The notes under the pieces are model-generated. The model did not search any database. It was not told the origin of the DNA and was given only the letters and a program-made list of their open reading frames with translations. A DNA stretch of 64,000 nt from an uncultured Clostridia bacterium. Lineage in GTDB: Bacteria; Bacillota; Clostridia; TANB77; UBA1234. Of this stretch, positions 57,201 through 62,881 are shown piece after piece; position 1 is the first letter of the stretch, and each line of letters opens with the position of its first letter. A program made the translations under genes and the position numbers. Where the stretch lies: assembly GCA_934149405.1 (NCBI GenBank), contig CAKPEV010000001.1:235050-299049 (forward strand), in the 5' to 3' direction.

Positions 57201-59808
57201 AATTTTTAACTGTAGCTACTTCTGTTCTAACAACAGTAATATTTGTGTTGATTAGATATTCATCATTACCGTTTTTAGCTAAATCAAATATTTTGCCTAC
57301 AGGTATTCTCACAGATAGATTTCCATCGCCAATTAAATTGTTAAGTTTTAAGGTGTATCTTTCTCCACTTGGAATTACCGCTCTTGTCAACTCTTTGCTC
57401 ACACTTGTCGAAATAGTTCCATTTATTAGGACTTCTACATCTTCTTTAAACAACTTGCATCCGTCATTGTAATCGTAATTATCATCAGTAACATTAAAAG
57501 TTATTGTAACATCCGTCAAAGGTCCTACCTTCTCTGAATTTGGTGTTATATTAATATTATCTATAACTGGCTTAATTGTATCTTTATTTACAACATCATA
57601 AATATCGTCATATTGAGTTGAACCTCTTGTTGATGTAGGTTCACTATATCTCATGTTTGAATCATATGCTTCAATTACATACTCGTATGTCTTGTTTTTC
57701 TCAATTCCAACGTGCATATATGGAGAAGTAACATCTGCTGATAAAAGAACTTTCTCACTATTTTCGTTTATATATGACAATCTGTACTTCAAACCAGAAA
57801 ACATTTTCCATGAAACTTCAATCGCATCGGCATAATCTCCACTTGTTGCAACAAAATTTTCTGGTGCATCCGGAGCTGGTGTAATAGCAACCTTTCCAGA
57901 ATTTATATCATCTTGTGCAACTATTAGTAAAACTTCATCTGAAGCCAAGCTATATGCAGAAATATCAGAATTTATAATCAAACATCTAAAAACTAATCCA
58001 CTCAAATTGTTTGTAACATTTAAAGTCTCATTATCAATCTTCATTGTATTAGTGTCAATATTTAAAGCTTTTGTATCATATCCTGTTGCCATATCAGCAG
58101 TAACGTCTTCCCAGAAATCACCTGATTTATATTGCCACTTATAAACATTTGCACCCTTTGTTTCAACTTCTATTACGGCAATCTCTCCATGTTTAACTTT
58201 AAGTGTAGTAAGAGGTTGCTTTGTGTATCCTAATTCAAAATACTTAACTGTACGTTGCTCTTCATTTGTCATAACAATATTTGCAACATTTGATTTGATT
58301 GCACTATGGTCAACGTAATATTCATTACCTGCCAAACATCTAAATTGGTATTGATACATTGCATAGTTTGTTTCAACTGTAGTCAATGTTGATTCCTTTG
58401 TTATGCTGTCAATAGTAGTTGTTGAAACTGTTCCAATTGAATTAGTCATGTCTTTCCAATAATCACTATCATTCTCTCTATATTGCCATGTCAATGTTAA
58501 ACCTGCACCAATCGCTTTAGCTTTATAAACTGCTTTATTACCCACTAAAACTTTTGTCGTCACAGGTTGAGTTAAAAATATTGGTGTCTCATAAGCTAAC
58601 GTTGTATCATGCGCAACTATTAACTTTGCAATATTAGAAACTGCACCATGATGATCTTTAAACACATCATTTCCAACTATACATCTAAAATCATATCCAG
58701 ATAATAAATTTGTGGCAGCCGTTGTTGTGAATGTCGCTGTATCTCCGTTTACTTTAGAAGTACCTATAGAACTTGACATCTCGTGCCAATAATCCTTTTC
58801 ATTCTCTCTGTATTGCCATGTAAAAGTTGTAGCATTATCTGCTGAAATTGTAAATGTTGCAGTATCTCCAAATTTAACTTTTGCAGTAATGATATTAGTT
58901 GTAATCTTTGGAATCAATGCTGTTTCAACATTAACCTCTATATCTTCAGTAACGCTACTAATATTACACGTTCTTCCAAGCTCTTCACCGACAACAACAA
59001 AAGAATTATCGCCACTATCACCAGAAGGATATATTATATTTCCAGAAGAAGTCTTTAATATAACTCCTGTTATTCCATAACCTTCGCCAGGCACTATAGA
59101 AAATGCAAAATTTGTACCACTTGCAACCTGACTATTGTTAGTTATCTCATCTCCACTCACCTCAGTTATTTTAAAATCACCGTCACCACTAAACTTAACA
59201 TTGTGAGACTCAACACTAATTAAAATATATGTTGAAAATCTAGTTGCTCTAAACTTGATTTCCTCATTTGTAAAACTACTAACAGGAAGAATCTCGTAAT
59301 TGTTATCATCAATAATATGTAGTAGTGCAACATTATCTTTAATATTCAAATTCAATCTTGAAATATTAACAGTAACTGTTTGACCAAAATCTTCTGGTTG
59401 ATATTCGAACTCCTTGCTATCAAGAGAAATGTCATAAGCAACTAAAACATCCTCTTTCTTTAAGTCCTTCAAATGCTCTTTAGCCAAAGAAAAAGCCTCA
59501 TCCTTCTCAATCACTTTGCTAGAAACAAGAGTATCTTTTGGCATCATACCATTAACTTTTATCAAACTTTCATCTTCGCTGAAAATAGCCACTTCTTTTT
59601 TCTCAACGTAGTTAGAAAGAGGAAGAATTTGACCGCAAAAATCACAAGCCATATCATAATTTGAATCAACATGGTTTTCACACGATATTAACTTAGGATT
59701 TTTGCTGGCATCAATGTACTTATGCCAGCCAACCGCCAGAGTTGTTAACCCCACTGTGATTATTAAGATTAGGCTTACTAAAAATGACTTTTTACTCATA
59801 TCGGCCAT
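45262..59808 (-). CDS. Giant repetitive surface protein with Ig-like, FN3-like and YDG/MBG modules (4848 aa)
   Basis: Start ATG 59808, or ATG 59799, which is better spaced from AGGAAGG. One N-terminal helix (SFLVSLILIITVGLTTLAV) acts as signal or anchor. Next comes a cysteine pair segment (CENHVDSNYDMACDFCG), a pattern seen in other Firmicutes surface proteins. Then follow three Ig-like units with WQYREN or WQYKSG, two FN3-like units (FVATSGDY), and cadherin-like or Ig segments. The long middle (about 55.5 to 47.2 kb) alternates three modules: nine YDG/MBG units (FVYDGTEK-type), nine units with YGD then YNGNG, and six with GT then YTGEDVTA. The C-terminus ends NTFRMTLRAR, with no LPXTG, SLH or other sorting signal. 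It is probably an adhesin held by its N-terminal helix or by an unknown C-terminal route. Confidence 0.9.
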   Translation of the reverse strand: MADMSKKSFLVSLILIITVGLTTLAVGWHKYIDASKNPKLISCENHVDSNYDMACDFCGQILPLSNYVEKKEVAIFSEDESLIKVNGMMPKDTLVSSKVIEKDEAFSLAKEHLKDLKKEDVLVAYDISLDSKEFEYQPEDFGQTVTVNISRLNLNIKDNVALLHIIDDNNYEILPVSSFTNEEIKFRATRFSTYILISVESHNVKFSGDGDFKITEVSGDEITNNSQVASGTNFAFSIVPGEGYGITGVILKTSSGNIIYPSGDSGDNSFVVVGEELGRTCNISSVTEDIEVNVETALIPKITTNIITAKVKFGDTATFTISADNATTFTWQYRENEKDYWHEMSSSIGTSKVNGDTATFTTTAATNLLSGYDFRCIVGNDVFKDHHGAVSNIAKLIVAHDTTLAYETPIFLTQPVTTKVLVGNKAVYKAKAIGAGLTLTWQYRENDSDYWKDMTNSIGTVSTTTIDSITKESTLTTVETNYAMYQYQFRCLAGNEYYVDHSAIKSNVANIVMTNEEQRTVKYFELGYTKQPLTTLKVKHGEIAVIEVETKGANVYKWQYKSGDFWEDVTADMATGYDTKALNIDTNTMKIDNETLNVTNNLSGLVFRCLIINSDISAYSLASDEVLLIVAQDDINSGKVAITPAPDAPENFVATSGDYADAIEVSWKMFSGLKYRLSYINENSEKVLLSADVTSPYMHVGIEKNKTYEYVIEAYDSNMRYSEPTSTRGSTQYDDIYDVVNKDTIKPVIDNINITPNSEKVGPLTDVTITFNVTDDNYDYNDGCKLFKEDVEVLINGTISTSVSKELTRAVIPSGERYTLKLNNLIGDGNLSVRIPVGKIFDLAKNGNDEYLINTNITVVRTEVATVKNFTATSGDYTDSIKITWKDTENTNVKYVLEASNKDNNWIVLSDNATSPHMHTGLTKNMSFEYRIKAVAENGDESEYVYTIGRTEYDPLFGDVMIDTVKPTIDLKSKNPELDYLGESQQVTFTFESFDTNYNSNTTTLTKDSFVIKVGGNVADGVVRTLTKEDIASGERFTLTITNVTGNGHLTITVPAGVITDCALNQNDEKDIETGITVMNDATTTDTAPTLVPGVHEIGVTTNQVCAVPIASVRYEYRLSGDGDFNTWNATTDLSDVIKNLSSDTEYEVRTVVTDVANNTVTSKSAFTRTLKIDASAITITHTPTEWTNQDVTATINWSGDTTYIHQYSTDKENWTTVTGETTDVIFSANGILYARYSDGVGHSDPVEHKIENIDKIKPIIGNVTVPTGKANSKTITVSNITDEGGSGLKGYYINTVADLTDATWTDLNSSSFEFTVTENNTYHIWVIDNAGNISEAYSTNIVDIQDKVTNIEFNGNSDTLELNVFETKTPSLKYDGTPKSVIFEILDSTIATIDTTTGAITGVAEGTTTAKVTIEDFDGTKYEKTITVKVNAIEPTLIIDRNTLNFNYGDTSKVINITSYNGNGKLSITSQDENVAKATLADNKITVDTVGYGETTLVLKSEKTKQYLAKEVIINVTVTKRVIKVTWSGDSFVYDGTEKEVIATINNIVGNDTVNITYANNKKTNAGNYIAEITSLDNPNYTIDGMTDKTHNWVIEKAEREINLISNINLIFGTPENIEFTYTGEDVTAEVVSSNTNVLNVTLQDGENKGTIEATGVSAGTATITLTIPESENYKLKTAKCDVNVSLATGSIVPDVENIEFTYGDNASEIGYKYGGNGKVTGTSNNEDVAKVTINETDKRITITPVNAGSAVITISAGKTEQYDASEVQITVTVNKRAVILEWSNDTFVYDGNEKEIIATITNKVGNDVVEINAYVDNKKTNAGTYTAKATGVSNDNYTVTNGQNISKEWTIDKADITPTLVMTDYIYAGEKPTPRVEGNLGNGNVTYYYYSGDVADKRNWNEVTSSTYLPAGKYYMVAEVAESSNYNGATTNTVEFNIVVAGIDVTLTEGNEAYDGEWTNNTVTATIEVSDDVKNLEAVYYRYEGETTYNIPNKMTKNGNTVKIDFEDNINKKVYFVGVDVNGRAITGESIGCQIKIDKDKPVIGEVVTPSGKGNTKTITARNIVDYGGSGLYGYYVSDTQSTAGATWTEFTGDSFTYEATENKRYYFYVIDNAGNISDITANSQIEITEIVDKISNITHDDSITVRVFETAKANISYSGEAKEIIYEIEDTNIATVNKTTGVVTGENFGTTKMKVTFKDYDGTTTEISITVNVERAIADMNIQSRVDFIYGDLAKDISYTYTGNGAITATSSNGDVVEVSVDEATKKIKMTPKNVGTAKVTVTAAETSKYTSVSREVEVQVTKRMIVVTWGQDEFTYDGTSKTITATVDNAVNGDDVGLIYTGNTETLAGNYVATITGVKNNNYTIENATNLSHNWKINKADRVITLNPEEITLVYGTDGNITFEYTGEDVTASVRSDKTNIAVIKNFVDGVRNGTITVSPVAKGECNIVIEVPESDNYKYATKNVKVIVERNSDAKITVPDYPAEITYGDDPVRIPFEYDGNGTITAETDSGDIISVRVSGDEIIVKPEGVGTTTITIKASETDQFTETETKLTMTVKPRVVELEWSNDTFTYDGTEKTITATVTNKVGNDVVAVNAYNNNKKTNAGNYIAEALSLNNKNYTLENATNTTHNWVINKADREIVMQDKVNVIFGSDYKLNFTYTGEDVTAIVTLDKNVYMSIKNYLDGTNSGEITIEPLAAGVTILTVTVPESENYNAITKECEVTVGLSEAGLVINNPEITMTYGDDEVQTSYEYKGNGQLTIKSSNENVAKVTIDETGKTITIIPQNAGEATITLTSSETEQYAAGEATIKVTVKKRPVKLSWSNDTFTYDGTVKTITATVDNKVGNDSVNVTSYNNNAKTNAGNYEAEALTLDNENYTLVDGENITKTWVINKANRTLTMIHDLVLEYGNTGKIDYTYTGEDTIAEVTSEKTSVATVTNQDGNNSGSVTVTPVAQGTTIVTIVIPETENYNSTSGECLVTIKRNSTEKINISEQDKNMVFTYGDPSKDISYVYNGNGTVTVTIDNENVVTATVNANKTITIKPLNAGATTITINAAETDQYEASSVVINVTVKQRVVTLVWDKDTFTYDGSEKEVKASVTNAVAGDTVNVIEYEENKKVNAGTYTAIAKKLDNDNYTLVGAENVSHIWKIEKADITPVITMDDYIYGGEKSEPSITGNLGNGDVTYFIYSGDDSSKAINWNTVTSSMSIAPGKYKMFAKVAETENYNSAISNTVEFEVKTVNIDVTLKENDAPYDSEWTNNDVIATIKVPAEATTVTSVYYRIEGEKTLRSYDGTLFENNTATINFNKNFNHVIYFVGVNVQGKAVTNESGPYTIKIDKTKPVIGKVEAPLGKANSKIITVSEITDVGESGVTEYYVGTTTSTDNVTWSNFTGTTFQYEVFDNGTYYVFVRDGAGNVSDVTANSTIEISNIVDKVSNAQLQDNLVVEVFGTIRPTLTYDGEPKEISYSIENTDLASIDEATGVITGKASGETNVIVKLKDYDGTITELKAKLTVVPKEPTITVNEPSEFVFVYGDNSSETTYNYDGNGTVTVVSNNENVATVKMIDNRIVVTPVNVGTTTITIKASETPQYKAGSKDINVTVKPRPIILKWSSGDFIYDGTEKQVTATVTNLVPNDEVTLTYKDNAKTKAGRYTAEVTAVDNPNYTVVDGMNIRYNWEIKKAPREIQITEELILDYGTIGEIEYTFTGEDTTATVESTATSVATIKHDAGQNGGRITVTPEGAGKCNVVVTVPETENYAEATAICKITVNAIEPTLEIEDTDITLTYGDAPFTTRYTYNGNGRITVAVSDSEVIAAIVTGNEIIITPVGEGKATVSVTSAPTSQYTETTKTINVTVKPLPVILEWNANEFVYDGREKEVFATVKNLVGNDTVELTYAGNKAILAGNYTAEATGTNNHNYTVVSGENITHDWVIKKAERIIDVQDEISLVYGTEGSVEFKYNGEDVTASVLNGNDNVATIKYEDGNNKGAITITPVGFGESIVTINVPESENYAAGTKTFVIKVSRAVPEISVSEKDIKFIYGDNTRNIPYTHTGNGRITATTSDANVASADVSDTTINITPGKVGTATITLTTEETSQYSSITATINVTVKPRPIDVKWGVTTFIYDGTEKTITGTVRNVVPGDVVTITEYEGNKATEKGTYTARVIAVSNDNYTVDGGLNLTTTWEIKELLPPDIIVKQDGNIIESGTWASGDVEVTIQSDVITGVEVTYEYSFNGDDWFAYNGTFTISRETRETTIYARAYNKGNGAVMSLIGQYKLKLDKTNPSIRATEIETTNSVSGIINKDSKITVKLTVEDLISGINDNEFTIEDIKVIVMYRGIQTELTDIKKVLTADASNSGLEYGDYKYTLTLEGITENGSIYLKIGEKSVYDRALRYNEATSINLNIKADNEGPEVGIIKTSADSYGRIFGDEAELSVTARDESGIKSYEWQFSRDGKTWETFQIDETSAELSEVIYKAIKEGAHYFRVIVSDIIGNTTTSETARVNVNMLINRKPTIRFETEQISATKVKIIGIIKSTREIESIKVNASEFDKSEWQDRTVKTNNELTITMDYIATSNGTYAWTVVDDLENTVTEKINITTIDESRVIVVYTKYGATEYSRARIEFEGNQLMRIVRVEKPNGDKINIVKGTECDGMSFNTTNYKKNVTVRLNSFEKGTKFIFENKAGLETEVEVNEDIDTKVMYIRVAEGLKKFNEIYGDTFSVKEAETLVRQMLSKTKGINGSIEPYYGISGTSLAARVSEQEQLTAIGYLSAATNSGGTLKMNQYGDPEKVKATVKQKDTSTYTTYLGGNITGVTSYGSILNWTGSAIKNTFRMTLRAR
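47200..55470 (-). repeat. Modular repeat block inside the giant gene
   Basis: The YDG-type unit recurs nine times, near 55.2, 54.4, 52.8, 52.1, 51.3, 50.5, 48.9, 48.2 and 47.4 kb. Neighbouring copies are mostly about 770 bases apart. The two longer gaps hold inserted Ig-like blocks with DKTKPVIGKV-type openings. Copies are diverged in DNA, so the array is old or under selection for difference. Confidence 0.8.
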
Positions 59809-59904
59809 CCTTCCTCAATTTTTCTTTTGTTAACAAATTTGTGCAAGAAATCAAACAGCAGTGCCTCTTTCAATCATCGCTCTCAATCCCTCACATTGAT
59901 TTTT

Positions 59905-59932
59905 ATTATAATATATAAAAAACTTGTGTCTA
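59905..59932 (-). promoter_or_regulatory. Promoter of the giant gene
   Basis: Minus-strand TAGACA (59932-59927) and TATAAT (59910-59905), spacing 16. Transcription would start about 90 bases before the gene. Confidence 0.7.
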
Positions 59933-59940
59933 GTCCTTGA

Positions 59941-59950
59941 ACACGCGTGT
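59941..59950. promoter_or_regulatory. GC-rich palindrome beside the giant gene promoter
   Basis: ACACGCGTGT is a perfect 10-bp palindrome nine bases upstream of the -35, followed by ACGTGCGC. In such AT-rich sequence it stands out and could be an operator. Nothing ties it to a known regulator. Confidence 0.4.
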
Positions 59951-60271
59951 ACGTGCGCTTTCAGAGGCAAACACCCAACCATTAAAATTACGGAAGGACA
60001 AACAAAAAAAATAAAGCATTTTCAAAAAACACTATTGTTAAATTTACATTAAAAAAATGTTACAAGTTTATTAAAGAACTTGTAACATTTCTGTAACATG
60101 ATGTTTGAATTTGCATAAAAGCCATATTGCCGTATGGGTTGTGTGAATTAAAATTTTTATTCTTTTTTATAAAAAAGTTAATTTGAAAAATGTAATAGAA
60201 AAAAATCAAATAAATATTCAAGAAAAAATTGGCATGCAGCTATATTTTTTGTACGGTAAAAAATATAAAAC
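59951..60271. other. Gene-free stretch between the giant gene and the cassette array
   Basis: No coding frame with a ribosome binding site is seen. At 60055-60090 AAATGTTACAAGTT and AACTTGTAACATTT form a perfect 14-bp stem with an eight-base loop, with A-run on the left, so it can terminate minus-strand transcripts coming from the cassettes. A smaller CCATA/TATGG stem lies near 60122-60138. Confidence 0.65.
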
Positions 60272-60285
60272 TGTGTTCCTCTCTC
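60272..60285 (+). repeat. Pyrimidine-rich head motif of cassette 1
   Basis: TGTGTTCCTCTCTC, 77 bases before the 20-bp cassette site. Related motifs stand at 61471-61484 (minus), 61518-61531 (plus), 62723-62736 (minus), 62770-62783 (plus) and 63975-63988 (minus), each 69-78 bases outside a cassette head. Confidence 0.7.
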
Positions 60286-60362
60286 AGTTAAAAACGATGA
60301 TGAAAAATATATAATTTTTTGTGTTTTGTTTATTGGTTTAAGGAAAAATCAAAAGCTTTTTT

Positions 60363-60382
60363 AGTGCAGGAGTACCGCTGAC
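60363..60382 (+). repeat. Cassette head site S1
   Basis: AGTGCAGGAGTACCGCTGAC on the plus strand. First of six near-identical 20-bp sites that open each cassette and alternate in orientation. Confidence 0.88.
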
Positions 60383-60855
60383 TTATTATCATTATGGTGA
60401 TTCTGCATTAAGTGTTGAAAACCTGACAACGAATTTTTTAGAAACACCGTTTACAGCAAGCATAGAACGTACATATAGACAAAACGGTTTTTTACCCTAT
60501 GTAACATTAACAGAAACATTTACAAATAAATACACAAAACTAAGTGGTGATAAGTTACAAGTAAGAGCGATGAAAGCAGAGGACATATTTAGTGTGACAG
60601 GACTGACTAAAATGGAAGATGGAAATATAATGGACTTAAAAAATAAAAAGTATAATAAACTATTCCGTATTGAAAGCTATTATTTTGTTGCATCCCTATC
60701 TTTTTATAAATGCCTATATTATGTGCTTTATACAGGTGAAGTCCGTAGTGGCTATAATTATAGTGTGTATCGGGATACGCCCAGTAGTTTCTCTAAGCTC
60801 TTTGGTAAAAGCTAATAATATAGATATAATAGGGGCATGGAACTTAGAAATATAA
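60363..60855 (+). pseudogene. C-terminal domain cassette 1 (frameshifted)
   Basis: The frame begins SAGVPLTYYHYGDSALSVEN and runs through LQVRAMKAEDIFSVTGLTKM to about 60740. The conserved ending CIGIRPVVSLSSLVKANN...GAWNLEI lies in another frame, so one or two bases are gained or lost shortly before it; the direct frame ends early at 60815. A TAA eight codons upstream of the site and no start codon in frame show that it cannot be translated alone. The domain has the GIRPVVSL ending common in Clostridia surface or pilin-like proteins (from memory, DUF6273-like). It reads toward cassette 2. Confidence 0.75.
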
Positions 60856-60862
60856 AATATTT

Positions 60863-60902
60863 AAAAGCTGTAATCCTTTAATTTTAATCGATTACAGCTT
60901 TT
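60863..60902. terminator. Shared central terminator of cassette pair 1/2
   Basis: AAAAGCTGTAATC pairs with GATTACAGCTTTT, with T-runs on both strands. It sits exactly between the tails of two convergent cassettes. Confidence 0.85.
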
Positions 60903-60909
60903 ATTTTTG

Positions 60910-61393
60910 TCAAATTCCAATATTCCAAGCTCCTACTATATCTCTGTTATTAGTTTTGGTATTAGAATATAAAGATACTATAGGTCGAATACCGTTGTTC
61001 ATTGCCACTACCGTAGAAAACGCCATTTGCTGCAATAAACCATAATCCATTAGTATTATCATATGCAGAAGCAAGAAGATAGTTTGCTCCGTTTACTAGC
61101 AATTTTTCATACTTTATATTTTGTAAATTTATTGTATTATCAATTTTAGTTACCCCTATTACTCTGCACATATCATCCACAGTCATCGCTCTTACTTGCA
61201 ATTTTTCATCACTTAGTTTTGTGTATTTGTTTGTAAATGTTTCTGCTAATGACATATTTGATAGGAATCCATTTTTTCTGTATGTACGAACTATGTTGAC
61301 TGTAAATGGTGTTTCTAAAAAATTTGTTGTTAAGTTTTCGATACTCAAAGCTGAATCACCACCATGACAATACGTTAGCGGTACTCCTGCACT
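60910..61393 (-). pseudogene. C-terminal domain cassette 2 (frameshifted)
   Basis: From site S2 the minus frame reads SAGVPLTYCHGGDSALSIEN, LQVRAMTVDDMCRVIGVTKI and NGANYLLASAYDNTNGLWFI. Near 61000 the frame leaves the conserved ending: the direct frame stops at 60962 (EQRYSTYSIFIF), while NNGIRPIVSLYSNTKTNNRD...GAWNIGI continues in the next frame to a TGA at 60910. The upstream frame is open through the spacer to an ATG at 61483 that has no ribosome binding site. Tail-to-tail partner of cassette 1. Confidence 0.75.
61374..61393 (-). repeat. Cassette head site S2
   Basis: Minus-strand AGTGCAGGAGTACCGCTAAC, one base different from S1, inverted relative to it, 1031 bases from outer end to outer end. 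Confidence 0.88.
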
Positions 61394-61609
61394 AATTTGA
61401 AGTGGAGAACGCACGTAATCTCTAAACAAATAGTTTATTTTTGTACATAGTTCATATCTGAAAATTTTATGAAGGAAGAACACATTTTTATTAATTGTTA
61501 TAATTCAAAATTAAATTTGTGTTTTTCTCTCAAAAAATTAGTAAGCAATTATTCTTTAGATATATTATGTGTTTTAGAATTTGCAACAAATAGAAACGCT
61601 CCCAAACCT

Positions 61610-61629
61610 AGTGCAGGAGTACCACTGAC
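61610..61629 (+). repeat. Cassette head site S3
   Basis: AGTGCAGGAGTACCACTGAC on the plus strand, opening segment 2. Confidence 0.88.
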
Positions 61630-62102
61630 GTATTATCATGTTATACGGCAATCCGGAAAAAAATGTCGAAAATTTAACCTCTCTTTTTTTAGAAACACCA
61701 TTTTCTGTAACAAGCAGAGATACCTATAGAAGAAATGGTTTTTTATCTTTTGTATCATTGGTTGAAATATTTAAGAATAAATACACCAATATAAGTGGCG
61801 ATAAACTGCAAGTAAGAGCTATGAAAGCTGAAGACATATATAATGTAACCGGATTGTCAAAAATGCAAATGGGAAAAGAAATGGATATAGCGAATGTAAA
61901 ATATAATAAACTTCTTGTAAATGGTAGTTCATACTGGCTTGCATCGTACTTCAAAGATCTCTATATCTTAGCAAAGGATGGGTATATTAGTAACTTAGAC
62001 CACACTTATGAAAATATTGGAATACGCCCAGTTATTTCTCTTAACTCTTTGGTAAAAGCTAATAATACAGACATTCTAGGTGCGTGGAATATTGAGATTT
62101 AA
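61610..62102 (+). pseudogene. C-terminal domain cassette 3 (frameshift near head)
   Basis: The head SAGVPLTYYH is present, but the next bases (GTTATACGGCAATCCGG then seven A) are one base longer than the GGTGGTGATTCA stretch of other cassettes. The site frame therefore ends at 61729. The other frame is open from ATG 61638 (MLYGNPEKNVENLTSLFLET) to the intact ending IGIRPVISLNSLVKANN...GAWNIEI. A stand-alone protein from 61638 is possible in principle: AGGAG lies 18 bases upstream, too far to be convincing. More likely a cassette with a slipped A-run. Confidence 0.72.
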
Positions 62103-62107
62103 CAAAC

Positions 62108-62144
62108 AAAAGCTGTAGTCACTTAATCGAGCGATTACAGCTTT
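62108..62144. terminator. Shared central terminator of cassette pair 3/4
   Basis: AAAGCTGTAGTC pairs with GATTACAGCTTT (one G-U), between two convergent cassette tails. Confidence 0.83.
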
Positions 62145-62152
62145 AAAAATCT

Positions 62153-62645
62153 TTATATCTCAATGTTCCATGCTCCTAGAATATCTTTTCCTGATTCCTT
62201 AACAGTAGGAAGTAAAGATACTACTGGGCGAATTCCGAAACATACCACCATCATAGCCATTACTTACACCACCTCTATCACCAATGCGCCATAATATCGA
62301 AGAATTACTAGCAAAGGCAATAAAGTATGAAGCTCCGTTTGTGAGTAATTTGTTATATTTCGCATTATTTAGACTCATTATATTTCCTTGTACAATTTTT
62401 GTCATCCCTGTTACTGTATATATATCTTCCGCTTTCATTGCTCTCACTTGAAGTTTTTCTCCGCTTATATTAGTATATTTGTTTTTAAATGTTTCTACTA
62501 ATGACATATTTTGTAGGAATCCATTTTTTCTGTATGTACGATCTATGTTGACCGTAAATGGTGTTTCTAAAAAATTTGTTGTTAAGTTTTCGATACTCAA
62601 AGCTGAATCACCACCATGACAATACGTTAGCGGTACTCCTGCACT
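62153..62645 (-). pseudogene. C-terminal domain cassette 4 (frameshifted)
   Basis: From S4 the minus frame reads SAGVPLTYCHGGDSALSIEN, LQVRAMKAEDIYTVTGMTKI and SYFIAFASNSSILWRIGDRG. It then leaves the conserved end: the direct frame stops at 62199 (FRNSPSSIFTSYC), while CFGIRPVVSLLPTVKESG...GAWNIEI runs on in the next frame to TAA at 62153. The break lies just before GIRPVV, as in cassettes 1 and 2. Its head is almost identical to that of cassette 2, but the loop and end differ. Confidence 0.75.
62626..62645 (-). repeat. Cassette head site S4
   Basis: Same sequence as S2, minus strand, closing segment 2 (1036 bases with S3). Confidence 0.88.
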
Positions 62646-62861
62646 AATTTGAAGTGGAGAACGCACGTAATCTCTAAACAAATAGTTTATTTTTGTACAT
62701 AGTTCATATCTGAAAATTTTATGAAGGAAGAACACATTTTTATTAATTGTTATAATTCAAAATTAAATTTGTGTTTTTCTCTCAAAAAATTAGTAAGCAA
62801 TTATTCTTTAGATATATTATGTGTTTTAGAATTTGCAACAAATAGAAACGCTCCCAAACCT

Positions 62862-62881
62862 AGTGCAGGAGTACCACTGAC
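62862..62881 (+). repeat. Cassette head site S5
   Basis: Same sequence as S3, plus strand, opening segment 3. Confidence 0.88.

Larger units (their letters stand above)
61302..61639. repeat. Inter-segment direct repeat, copy 1
   Basis: 338 bases identical, as far as I can read, to 62554-62891 (offset 1252). It holds the head of cassette 2, a 216-bp spacer and the head of cassette 3. The spacer halves mirror each other: site, 77 bases, pyrimidine motif, 33 AT-rich bases containing TATAAT at 61499-61504, pyrimidine motif, 78 bases, site. Confidence 0.88.

Noticed and set aside
45262..59808. The giant gene as the recipient of the cassettes.
   Set aside because: Its 3' end is 15 kb away from the array, its C-terminal residues (FRMTLRAR) bear no likeness to SAGVPLTY or GIRPVVSL, and no 20-bp site was seen near its end.
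61469..61611. Spacer-encoded starts at ATG 61469 and 62721 (plus) and 61483 and 62735 (minus) as real protein N-termini.
   Set aside because: No ribosome binding site precedes any of them, the heads of cassettes 1 and 6 have stops instead, and the spacer peptides show no signal sequence or conserved pattern.
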